From Methanosarcinales archaeon (GTDB lineage Archaea; Halobacteriota; Methanosarcinia; Methanosarcinales; Methanogasteraceae), in contig DAOWIV010000217.1 of the NCBI GenBank assembly GCA_030640725.1, forward strand, positions 1 to 8,116: a stretch of DNA of 8,116 nt. Direction: 5' to 3'. Position 1 is the stretch's first letter; every line of letters starts with the position of its first letter. The notes under the pieces were generated by a model, which was given only the letters and a program-made list of their open reading frames with translations, did not search any database and had not been told where the DNA came from. This document shows, in pieces, positions 1-5,577 of this stretch. The translations under genes were made by a program, and so were the position numbers.

Positions 1-139
1 AATTACAAAGGCGGCGATCGAATGAGAACCGCTGCCCGATACAGAAAGGGTTGCGAGATGCTTGAGCCGTATGCGGTGAAAGTCGCACGTACGGTTCTTA
101 GACGAGGAGGAGCGAGCAATCGTTTCCTCCTTAGTCTAC
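1..139 (+). mobile_element. Group II intron, 3' terminal part
   Basis: This is the 3' end of a self-splicing retroelement whose remainder lies left of the window. It is recognised by a 34-nt domain V (64-97) followed directly by a domain VI hairpin, ending in the AC expected at a group II 3' splice site (138-139). Positions 1-63 would be the tail of domain IV; no reverse transcriptase or maturase motif is visible in them, so the presence of an intron-encoded protein upstream is an inference. The strand is fixed by domain V. Downstream exon sequence starts at 140. The host gene, if any, is not recognisable, so insertion in an intergenic or mobile-element setting is possible. Confidence 0.88.
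64..139 (+). ncRNA. Group II intron domains V and VI
   Basis: Domain V (64-97) carries the catalytic triad AGC (65-67). Its lower stem pairs 64-71 with 90-97, a two-nucleotide bulge C88-G89 follows, and its upper stem pairs 72-77 with 82-87, capped by a GAAA tetraloop (78-81). Domain VI pairs 99-103 with 134-138 and 104-111 with 125-132, leaving A133 bulged; a short inner stem is capped by a GCAA tetraloop (116-119). A133 is the likely branch point, seven nucleotides from the intron end if A133 is counted from position 139. All catalytic features look intact, so this end of the ribozyme appears functional. Confidence 0.9.
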
Positions 140-380
140 AAAGGGACGTCAATTCATGAGCGGATCATGACAGTGCTGGCGACATGGGCGCAGCAGGGTC
201 TCGGGTAGTCTCTGGATGATGAGGGCGAGGCTGAGCGGCTAAACACGTACATCTTGTGTAATCTCGTGGTTTTATATGCAGATGTCCACACAATGCTCGA
301 GTAAGTACTGAATACCTTACCGGCGGATCAAACTTTTCCTCGACTATTTCGATGAAACAAGCCCTCAGGTTCCGGTTATC
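140..380. other. Intergenic region after the intron; no convincing gene
   Basis: This stretch separates the intron from the 3' end of the tubulin-like gene. In the frame starting at 140 there is an open stretch to a TAA at 302-304, interrupted by a TAG at 206-208. The translated pieces resemble no family I know, and part of the frame coincides with a repeated non-coding motif (238-273), so I do not call it a gene. No clear terminator is visible for the minus-strand gene ending at 381. Confidence 0.5.
238..273 (+). repeat. Sequence related to the 80-bp palindromic element
   Basis: GCTAAACACGTAC (238-250) is 12/13 identical to the right terminal repeat of the element at 4847-4926. It is followed by two imperfect 10-bp units, ATCTTGTGTA and ATCTCGTGGT (251-270), which match the internal ATCTCGTGA / AATCTCGTGG units of that element. 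The order of the two blocks is swapped relative to the complete copy, and no flanking direct repeat is evident, so this is probably a rearranged or degenerate relative rather than an intact insertion. Confidence 0.55.
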
Positions 381-1679
381 TCAGTTACTCAGCCGTTCAA
401 CGACGTCGTCGATGTGTGCCATATAATCCCGCAGATTCTGCTCGATCTGGTCCAGCTCCCTCGTGGACAGGCTCACATCATCGCCAAACTGCTCGAGTGA
501 GATCTCGCCGTTCTTTGCATTGAGTTCGAGCAACTCCCCGAACATCAGGTATTTTTCGAAGGATTCGGGGACCAGTTTATTGAGTTTAAACCCTCCGAGC
601 AGAAGAAGCACGTCAAACGTCTCTATATCCTCTTCAACGAAAGTTACGGTCGAATAACGCAATTTTCCGATGATGTTTTCTTCTATCCACCCCTTAAACG
701 CGTGATCCACCGCTCGCTGCTCAAACTGCCCGCGATTGAAGTGGCGCTTTGGCACGCGCACGATCAGCCAGACCATCGTCGCGGTGCTGATATCCATCGG
801 GAAGAATGCATTCTCTGCGGCGTCGTCGAGCGCGGATTCGAGGCTGATTAAGTCAACGTCATTTCCCAGGGACATGCATGGTGTGGCATGGTAGACTCCG
901 ATATGTGATGGAAAGACGATATAATCGTTGACATCGATCACACGGTTCGTATTCTTCCTTCCGGGCGCCATTATCAGATCGATCGCATGTGCGATCAGTT
1001 TATTGATCTCAAAGTAATAATTGGATTCATTCTCAAAGAGTTCAACCCTCTTTCCGAGGGTCGTGTTGTCAACGAGCAGTACCATATCCGCGTTCTGGTG
1101 GGCGTCATCACCGTATTTTAACAACCTGGACAATCCACAGACCGCGTTGAAGTGCCGGTGGTCAGCCTCGATCAGATCGGGCCACACACAGAGCGCAAAA
1201 TGCTTGTGTCCGGCAGCAGCCCTCCCGGATCCGTGCTTCATCTGGTCGATAATGTACGGGATGCTGCCGTTGCCAGTACCTCCGCCAAGCGTCATGATAT
1301 CGAACATCGCATCGCCGCTGGCAAGCCCGAGACCCTCAACTCTCCGTCGTATGATCTCATCGAAATCGATTCTTGCCTCATTCTCCCCCACCTTCCAGAA
1401 ATTCCCTGTTCCGGTGCTCTGCCTGCCAAATAGCTGTACGCGCTCTCTCCGGATCGTTTCAAGGATCTTTGATTCTTTGTCCCCAAGATGCTCGGCGATT
1501 TCGTCGAGTACTTTCTTTAAATCAGCTCTTGCGCTGTTAAGTAGCAAAATTCTATCTGCGATCGCCTCGTTTTTCATGCTTGCAAAGTACAGGGCTGCGA
1601 TCCTGCCCGCGCCTTCACCTGATGCGATCAAGCTCCATTTTGTATAATCATCCGAATTTACTGGTGCTGCAGCCATCAT
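381..1679 (-). CDS. FtsZ/tubulin-superfamily GTPase, divergent
   Basis: This 432-residue protein carries the hallmarks of the FtsZ/tubulin/CetZ fold. They are a glycine-rich N-terminal loop GEGAGRI (21-27), LNSARADL (47-54) at the place of the FtsZ NTDxxxL segment, the signature nucleotide-binding loop GGGTGNGS (132-139), and VDNTTL (203-208) matching the FtsZ xPNDxL strand. The helix-7 region FEINKLIAHAIDLI (223-236) comes next. The T7 synergy loop that normally reads NVDFAD appears as IDVNDY (248-253), so the catalytic aspartate positions are altered. Such proteins form or regulate cytosolic filaments in division, shape or membrane remodelling; which of these applies here is unknown. The C-terminal ~80 residues are acidic, with no transmembrane segment. 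The start is ATG at 1679; a second ATG follows directly. There is no Shine-Dalgarno, but a TATA-like box lies about 30 nt upstream, suggesting a near-leaderless mRNA. The gene is divergent from cdhC and has no operon partner in the window. Main bacterial-type FtsZ is unlikely; CetZ or another FtsZ-like family is possible. Confidence 0.85.
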   Translation of the reverse strand: MMAAAPVNSDDYTKWSLIASGEGAGRIAALYFASMKNEAIADRILLLNSARADLKKVLDEIAEHLGDKESKILETIRRERVQLFGRQSTGTGNFWKVGENEARIDFDEIIRRRVEGLGLASGDAMFDIMTLGGGTGNGSIPYIIDQMKHGSGRAAAGHKHFALCVWPDLIEADHRHFNAVCGLSRLLKYGDDAHQNADMVLLVDNTTLGKRVELFENESNYYFEINKLIAHAIDLIMAPGRKNTNRVIDVNDYIVFPSHIGVYHATPCMSLGNDVDLISLESALDDAAENAFFPMDISTATMVWLIVRVPKRHFNRGQFEQRAVDHAFKGWIEENIIGKLRYSTVTFVEEDIETFDVLLLLGGFKLNKLVPESFEKYLMFGELLELNAKNGEISLEQFGDDVSLSTRELDQIEQNLRDYMAHIDDVVERLSN

Positions 1680-1702
1680 GCAATGTTATGGTCTGATGAT
1701 AC

Positions 1703-1714
1703 TTGAATATATGG
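1703..1714 (-). promoter_or_regulatory. Candidate TATA box of the tubulin-like gene
   Basis: On the minus strand the sequence reads ATATATTC (1712 to 1705), centred about 30 nt upstream of the ATG at 1679. With the usual archaeal spacing, transcription would begin about 5 nt before the start codon, which agrees with the absence of a ribosome binding site. Confidence 0.5.
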
Positions 1715-1765
1715 AACATGGGGTGTGGAACATGGGATATGGAACAAGGCTATATGGGACACCGG
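1710..1765. repeat. Imperfect 14-bp direct repeats between divergent promoters
   Basis: Four related units begin at 1710 (TATGGAACATGGGG), 1724 (TGTGGAACATGGGA), 1738 (TATGGAACAAGGCT) and 1753 (TATGGGACACCGGC), with spacings of 14, 14 and 15 bp. The array touches the TATA-like box of the minus-strand tubulin-like gene at one end and stops about 8 bp before the TATA box of cdhC at the other. That placement is what one expects of an operator for a dimeric or oligomeric regulator controlling both genes, but no regulator is identified. Confidence 0.6.
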
Positions 1766-1768
1766 CAA

Positions 1769-1815
1769 CAAGGTTTAAGTAGATTGTCATGATTCATCAT
1801 TTAATTTCAGGAGGC
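1769..1815 (+). promoter_or_regulatory. cdhC promoter and ribosome binding site
   Basis: An AAGGTTTAAGTAG box (1770-1782) acts as a likely BRE/TATA, predicting a transcript start near 1800 and a leader of about 20 nt. AGGAGG (1809-1814) sits six bases before the ATG at 1821 and fixes the start. The same GGTTTAAGT core recurs in front of the Nif3-like gene. Confidence 0.7.
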
Positions 1816-1820
1816 ACCCG

Positions 1821-3257
1821 ATGGCAGACGAATTCCCATTTGAGTTATCCCCCATGTTTGAAGGGGAACGGATCCGAAAAGACAGCGTGTATATCGAACT
1901 TGCAGGACCAAAGAGCAAGGGCTTTGAGCTGGTACGTGCTGCAGAGATGGACGAGATCGAGGACGGTGGCTTCACCCTGATCGGACCGGACATCTCTGAG
2001 ATGGCAGAGGGCGACCGGTATCCGTTCGCAATGATCTACCGGATCGCAGGCAGTGCAGTGGAACCGGACCTTGAGGCGATCGTTGAACGCCGAAATCACG
2101 ATTTCCAGAACTATGTATGCGGTCTTATGCATCTGAACCAGCGGTATGATATCTGGCTTCGTATCAGCAAGGATGCGGTCGCCAAGGGACTTGATTCATT
2201 CGAATCCATCGCAAAAGCGACCACGATGCTTTTTAAGAACGAATTGCCGTTTATCGAGAAGATGGACGCACTCTATATCACAGACGCAGAAGAGATCGAA
2301 AAACGGTTACCTGATGTAAAGGCGATATACGAGACAAGGGATGCCAGAACACGCGATCTGCACGATGAGGATGTGGATACGTTCTATGGATGCACGCTCT
2401 GCCAATCATTCGCCCCGACAAACGTCTGCGTCGTAACACCTGATCGTGTCTCGCTCTGCGGCGCGATCAACTGGTTCGACGGGAGAGCAGCCGCGAAGGT
2501 TGATCCAGAGGGTCCGCAGTTCGCAATCGAGAAAGGAGAGTGTCTCGATGAGATGGGTGGCGAATACGCAGGTGTCAACGAGTCTGCCGCCTCGCTCTCG
2601 CAGGGCGAGTATTCCCGCATCAAGCTGCACTCGTTCTTCGAGTATCCGCACACATCATGCGGCTGTTTCGAGGTTGTTGGCTTTTACATCCCCGAGCTTG
2701 ATATCATCGCGTGGGTGGACCGCGATTACGCACAACCTGCCCCAAATGGGCTTACGTTCGCAAACATGGCTGGGCAGACCGGCGGTGGCAAGCAGATCGT
2801 TGGTTTCCTCGGGATCGGGATCAATTATTTCAGGTCTCCGAAGTTCATCGCTGCGGATGGCGGCTGGAACCGGGTCGGGTGGATGCCAAAACACCTCAAG
2901 GACAGGGTGCTTGACGACATCCCCGGAGATATTGTGGATGCGATCGCAACCGAGGAGGATGCAACCGATCTTGACTCGTTGAAGGCGTTTTTGACCGAGA
3001 AGAACCATCCGATCGTTTCCGAATGGAAAGAAAAAGAGGCAGCAAAGAAAAAGGAGAAGGGGGCAGAAGAACCGGGCGTTCCTGCCGCGGTAGCGCCAGA
3101 GGTGATGCCCGCTGGTATATCTGCTGTGTCGCTACCTGCCGGGTTTGTTGGATCTACAGGGTCTATCGGGCCAGGCGGGGGAGTCCGACTGATCCTGAAG
3201 AATGCCAAGATCACTATTGGTCAGGTGATTGTGAAGCAGGACGAAGGCGAAGATTGA
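1821..3257 (+). CDS. cdhC: Acetyl-CoA decarbonylase/synthase beta subunit (acetyl-CoA synthase)
   Basis: CdhC catalyses assembly or cleavage of acetyl-CoA from CO, CoA and a corrinoid-bound methyl group at the Ni-Fe-S A-cluster of the cytoplasmic ACDS complex. The 478-residue product has the four expected A-cluster ligands: C191 and C194 in GCTLCQSF, and C280 and C282 in TSCGCFE. It also has the typical SLCGAINWFDGRAA (211-224) and GQTGGGKQIVGFLGIG (318-333) segments. After about residue 398 there is a Lys/Glu then Ala/Pro/Gly-rich linker, ending in a short beta-like tail (454-478), an arrangement I associate with archaeal CdhC rather than bacterial AcsB. AGGAGG six bases before the ATG supports the start. 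In many methanogens cdhC lies in a cdhABCDE-type operon; here it is flanked by a divergent tubulin-like gene and, after 284 bp, gar1, so it seems to be transcribed alone. The direction of catalysis (acetyl-CoA synthesis or breakdown) cannot be read from the sequence. Confidence 0.97.
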   Translation: MADEFPFELSPMFEGERIRKDSVYIELAGPKSKGFELVRAAEMDEIEDGGFTLIGPDISEMAEGDRYPFAMIYRIAGSAVEPDLEAIVERRNHDFQNYVCGLMHLNQRYDIWLRISKDAVAKGLDSFESIAKATTMLFKNELPFIEKMDALYITDAEEIEKRLPDVKAIYETRDARTRDLHDEDVDTFYGCTLCQSFAPTNVCVVTPDRVSLCGAINWFDGRAAAKVDPEGPQFAIEKGECLDEMGGEYAGVNESAASLSQGEYSRIKLHSFFEYPHTSCGCFEVVGFYIPELDIIAWVDRDYAQPAPNGLTFANMAGQTGGGKQIVGFLGIGINYFRSPKFIAADGGWNRVGWMPKHLKDRVLDDIPGDIVDAIATEEDATDLDSLKAFLTEKNHPIVSEWKEKEAAKKKEKGAEEPGVPAAVAPEVMPAGISAVSLPAGFVGSTGSIGPGGGVRLILKNAKITIGQVIVKQDEGED

Positions 3258-3379
3258 CCGCGTCGCTTCACATGGTTGTTGTGCTTCATATCTAAGGATA
3301 TCCGTAGAAAGCACTTGAACGGCAATGGCTGCGCCGATACCCGCATTGCGAAGAATTGCGGTGAATGTGTAACTTAAGC

Positions 3380-3423
3380 GGTGGTGCCTCATGCAACTGA
3401 ACCGTATGTGGCGCGTGACCACC
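3380..3423. other. Interrupted stem-loop of unknown role
   Basis: GGTGGT (3380-3385) pairs with ACCACC (3418-3423). GCC (3386-3388) pairs with GGC (3410-3412), leaving a 5-nt bulge on the 3' side, and CAT (3390-3392) pairs with ATG (3406-3408) around a 13-nt loop. This could be an RNA structure in the cdhC 3' region or simply an inverted repeat. I see no ACA box or kink-turn that would make it an H/ACA guide. Confidence 0.3.
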
Positions 3424-3484
3424 AATGGATTGTGAAATGGTGAAGAAGGCAGTCGAATAATATTGCCCCAAAGCCCAGATCATC

Positions 3485-3536
3485 CGAAACCTTTATATAC
3501 CGACAATATACAATATTTAGTACTTTCGGTGAGGTG
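3485..3536 (+). promoter_or_regulatory. gar1-tfb promoter and ribosome binding site
   Basis: CCGAAACCTTTATATACC (3484-3501) is a near-ideal archaeal BRE plus TATA box, predicting a transcript start near 3520. GGTGAGGTG (3528-3536) is a Shine-Dalgarno sequence five bases before the TTG at 3542. This favours TTG over the internal ATG at 3581. Confidence 0.8.
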
Positions 3537-3541
3537 TGTAA

Positions 3542-3784
3542 TTGCGACGACTTGGTATTATTCAACATCGATTCGGTGGCATGTTGATCGTGAGAAATAG
3601 CAAACAGACGCCCCCAATCGGTTCAACTGTGGTAACCAACACAATGAAACGGGTTGGGACTGTGCAGGAGATCTTCGGACCCGTATCTCACCCATATATC
3701 TCTGTTAAAATCAATAAAAGCAATGGAAAGCGTAACGATCCGGAATTGGCTATATCCGAGAACCAGAAATTGTATACACTATGA
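3542..3784 (+). CDS. gar1: H/ACA ribonucleoprotein core protein Gar1
   Basis: Gar1 is a core protein of the H/ACA small ribonucleoprotein that, with Cbf5, Nop10 and L7Ae, guides pseudouridylation of rRNA; Gar1 binds Cbf5 and helps product release. The 80-residue product is normal for an archaeal Gar1. It shows the family pattern: RLGIIQHRFGGMLIVR (3-18), a PPIGSTVV turn (24-31), KRVGTVQEIFGPVSHPYISVKI (36-57). This is a small beta-barrel with no extra domains. The start is TTG, chosen because a good ribosome binding site lies five bases before it; starting at the ATG at 3581 would remove the conserved first strand. Gar1 is followed by tfb with only 9 nt between stop and preferred start, a pairing seen in other archaea, so the two are probably co-transcribed from the strong TATA box upstream. 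Confidence 0.93.
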   Translation: MRRLGIIQHRFGGMLIVRNSKQTPPIGSTVVTNTMKRVGTVQEIFGPVSHPYISVKINKSNGKRNDPELAISENQKLYTL

Positions 3785-3793
3785 GGGGTGGAC

Positions 3794-4783
3794 ATGATAG
3801 AAGTCGAACGAGTAATTGAACGTCCTGAAAGGATAAAAGAACGCATAAAGCAGCGCAGGGAACGTGAGCAGGAGCATGAGGTCACCGAGTGTCCCGAGTG
3901 TCACAGCCGCATGCTTGAACGGGATTATGAGCGTGCCGAACTCGTCTGTGGTTCGTGCGGGCTGGTCATCGAGACGAATATCATCGACCAGGGGCCTGAG
4001 TGGCGGGCATTTGATAGCGATCAGCGTTTGAAACGAGCAAGAGTCGGATCGCCGATGACCTACACGATACATGACAAAGGGCTTTCAACCATGATCGACT
4101 GGAGGAATCGGGACTCGTATGGCAGAACGATCTCCACAAAGAACCGTGCCCAGCTGTACCGACTCAGGAAATGGCAGCGCAGGATTCGTGTTAGCAATGC
4201 GACCGAGCGAAACCTTGCGTTTGCACTATCCGAGCTTGACCGGATGGCGTCTGCGCTCGGGCTGCACCAGAACGTTAGAGAAACGGCTGCCATGGTCTAC
4301 CGCAAGGCAGTTGAGAAGAACCTGATTCGTGGACGGAGCATCGAAGGAGTGGCTGCATCAGCACTGTACGCCTCGTGCCGCCAGTGTTCTGTACCAAGAA
4401 CGCTTGACGAGATAGGAGAGGTATCGAGAGTGACCCGCAAGGAGATTGGGCGTACATACCGTTTCGTTGCACGGGAACTCGGACTGAAACTGAAGCCAAC
4501 GTCACCGATCGATTACATCCCAAGGTTCTGTTCGGGTCTCGGGCTTGGTGGTGACGTGCAGGCACGCGGCATCTCGATCCTTCGAGCTGCGACAGAACGG
4601 GAACTGACCAGCGGACGCGGACCCACAGGGGTTGCGGCGGCTGCGATATATATCGCATCCATCCTCTGCGACCAGCGCAGAACCCAGCGAGAGGTGGCAG
4701 AGGTCGCAGGCGTGACCGAGGTGACGATCCGCAATCGGTACAAGGAGCTTGCAGAGGAACTGGACATCGAGATCGTGCTCTGA
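3794..4783 (+). CDS. tfb: Transcription initiation factor TFB (TFIIB)
   Basis: TFB binds the TBP-DNA complex, contacts the BRE and recruits RNA polymerase at archaeal promoters. The protein (329 residues from this start) has an N-terminal zinc ribbon with cysteines C33, C36, C52 and C55 (CPECH ... CGSCG). A conserved B-reader/linker follows with GPEWRAF (67-73), VGSP (84-87), and STKNR near 114-118. Two cyclin-like repeats occupy about 138-226 and 235-326; each has the ARGIS-like or EGVAASALYASCR-type helices, and the last carries a helix-turn-helix TQREVAEVAGVTEVTIRNRYKEL that contacts the BRE. The region before the zinc ribbon is a short, highly charged helix. ATG at 3794 is preferred because GAGG (3783-3786) is correctly spaced from it; a GTG at 3788 would add two residues but lacks a spaced binding site. 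It is the second gene of the gar1-tfb operon. Whether the genome has other TFB paralogues cannot be seen here. Confidence 0.96.
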   Translation: MIEVERVIERPERIKERIKQRREREQEHEVTECPECHSRMLERDYERAELVCGSCGLVIETNIIDQGPEWRAFDSDQRLKRARVGSPMTYTIHDKGLSTMIDWRNRDSYGRTISTKNRAQLYRLRKWQRRIRVSNATERNLAFALSELDRMASALGLHQNVRETAAMVYRKAVEKNLIRGRSIEGVAASALYASCRQCSVPRTLDEIGEVSRVTRKEIGRTYRFVARELGLKLKPTSPIDYIPRFCSGLGLGGDVQARGISILRAATERELTSGRGPTGVAAAAIYIASILCDQRRTQREVAEVAGVTEVTIRNRYKELAEELDIEIVL

Positions 4784-4819
4784 TTCCTGATTATATCATC
4801 CACGAGGCTTGCAAGGAAT

Positions 4820-4840
4820 GGGCGGTCACTCGCCTTTTCT
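4820..4840 (+). terminator. Possible tfb terminator hairpin
   Basis: GGCG (4821-4824) and CGCC (4831-4834) can pair around a 6-nt loop, followed by TTTTCTCATTTT. The stem is short, so the T-rich tract may matter more than the hairpin; archaeal termination often relies on such T-runs. Confidence 0.35.
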
Positions 4841-4934
4841 CATTTTGTACGTGTTTAGCTAACCACAAGATTTCTGTGTTGATCTCGTGAAATCTCGTGG
4901 TTTTTTCACCTCAGCTAAACACATACCTCATTTT
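4839..4934. mobile_element. MITE-like palindromic element with 8-bp target duplication
   Basis: The 80-bp core (4847-4926) begins GTACGTGTTTAGCT (4847-4860) and ends AGCTAAACACATAC (4913-4926), which are inverted repeats with 13 of 14 matches. Directly inside, AACCACAAGATTTC (4861-4874) and GAAATCTCGTGGTT (4889-4902) pair with 13 of 14 matches; ten extra bases (4903-4912) interrupt the right arm. The core is bounded exactly by CTCATTTT on both sides (4839-4846 and 4927-4934), the pattern of an 8-bp target-site duplication made on transposition. It has no coding capacity, so it would depend on a transposase elsewhere. As RNA it would fold into a long hairpin and might also affect transcript ends of tfb or cmk. 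Confidence 0.75.
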
Positions 4935-5046
4935 TAGAGATGGTTACGGGGACGTCTTGCCGTATTGTTGCCGGTAGTGATCTGGTGGCAGTCGAAGTCG
5001 GGCGCAAGAGACCTGAACTTCAGAACAATTCTCCACGATGGTGTAC

Positions 5047-5577
5047 CTACATGTCATTCAGCGCCTTCAGGATGATTCCTGCCACCCCGCGCTGATCCCA
5101 CTTCGCCGAGTTGATCACAAGATCATACACCCCCAGGTCATCAACATCGATCCCGTAATACTCTGAATACCGCCCGGCTTCGCACGCCTCTCGCTCCTTT
5201 ACCTGACGGATCGCATCAGCCATCAAGACACCTTCGCGATGCATGATCCTGCCCGCCCGGGTATCGAGCGGAGCTGTGATGAGCACGGCGAGATCCGGTT
5301 CTGCCATCCATGCCGAGAGCCTGCCTTCGACAATCATGCCCTTTCCAGCGCGCTTTGCATCCGATGCGATCTTCTTCTGGTGACGGTCGATCTGCTGATC
5401 GATAGCCGTGTCCGACGAAGCAAGTTCGCCGAACTCCTCGAGCGTAAGTCCTCTTTCTTCTGCCATCTCTCGGAAGATATCTCCGGCAGATATAACCTCA
5501 AAACCGGTGCAACTCGATAGTATGCCTGCCACTGTGCTGGTTCCGCTTCCGGGCAGACCGCTGAGCGTTATGATCAT
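5047..5577 (-). CDS. cmk: Cytidylate kinase, archaeal type
   Basis: This enzyme phosphorylates CMP (and dCMP) to the diphosphate with ATP in pyrimidine nucleotide salvage and turnover, in the cytoplasm. The 176-residue product fits the compact archaeal CMP kinase family. It has a P-loop GLPGSGTST at 7-15, the NMP-binding SAGDIFRE at 30-37, IVEGRLSAWM (82-91) at the position of the conserved xGRLAxW segment, and an arginine-containing lid near 113-137 (HRE ... KEREACEAGRYSEYY). The tail is YGIDVDDLGVYDLVINSA (141-158). The start is ATG at 5577, chosen because it puts the P-loop at the very N-terminus as in relatives. No Shine-Dalgarno is present, but a TATA-like AATAAGTA lies about 28 nt upstream, implying a nearly leaderless message. 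In many archaea cmk sits beside ribosomal protein or truB genes; here it stands alone, convergent with tfb. Adenylate kinase is a less likely reading because of the short length and the GRL motif. Confidence 0.93.
   Translation of the reverse strand: MIITLSGLPGSGTSTVAGILSSCTGFEVISAGDIFREMAEERGLTLEEFGELASSDTAIDQQIDRHQKKIASDAKRAGKGMIVEGRLSAWMAEPDLAVLITAPLDTRAGRIMHREGVLMADAIRQVKEREACEAGRYSEYYGIDVDDLGVYDLVINSAKWDQRGVAGIILKALNDM

Larger units (their letters stand above)
3258..3541. other. cdhC-gar1 intergenic region
   Basis: No gene is recognisable in these 284 bp. They hold a small AT-rich hairpin, ATATC/GATAT (3288-3301), a hairpin of CCGCA/TGCGG type (3341-3361), a longer interrupted hairpin (3380-3423), and the gar1 promoter near 3490. 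There is no poly-T tract that would make a clear cdhC terminator. Short open frames on either strand do not resemble known proteins. Confidence 0.5.
4784..5046. other. tfb-cmk convergent intergenic region
   Basis: This space between convergent genes contains a possible terminator hairpin (4820-4838) and a MITE-like palindromic element flanked by direct repeats (4839-4934). A further ~110 bp show nothing I recognise. A 51-codon open frame beginning at 4940 runs antisense into cmk and is not supported by a ribosome binding site or family similarity. Confidence 0.5.

Noticed and set aside
214..234. C/D box sRNA (ATGATGA followed by CTGA)
   Set aside because: Only about 8-9 nt separate the boxes, too few for a guide, and no second C'/D box pair follows at the right distance.
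1021..1647. Long plus-strand open frame inside the tubulin-like gene
   Set aside because: It is antisense to a gene with clear FtsZ/tubulin motifs; the serine-rich translation is typical of a shadow frame.
2446..2982. Alternative-frame open stretch inside cdhC
   Set aside because: The main frame holds all A-cluster cysteines and family motifs; this Ser/Arg-rich frame is a by-product of codon bias.
3132..3425. Minus-strand 97-codon frame over the 3' end of cdhC
   Set aside because: Half of it is antisense to cdhC and the rest has no family similarity or ribosome binding site.
4940..5092. Plus-strand 51-codon open frame starting just right of the palindromic element
   Set aside because: No ribosome binding site, no family resemblance, and its second half is antisense to cmk.
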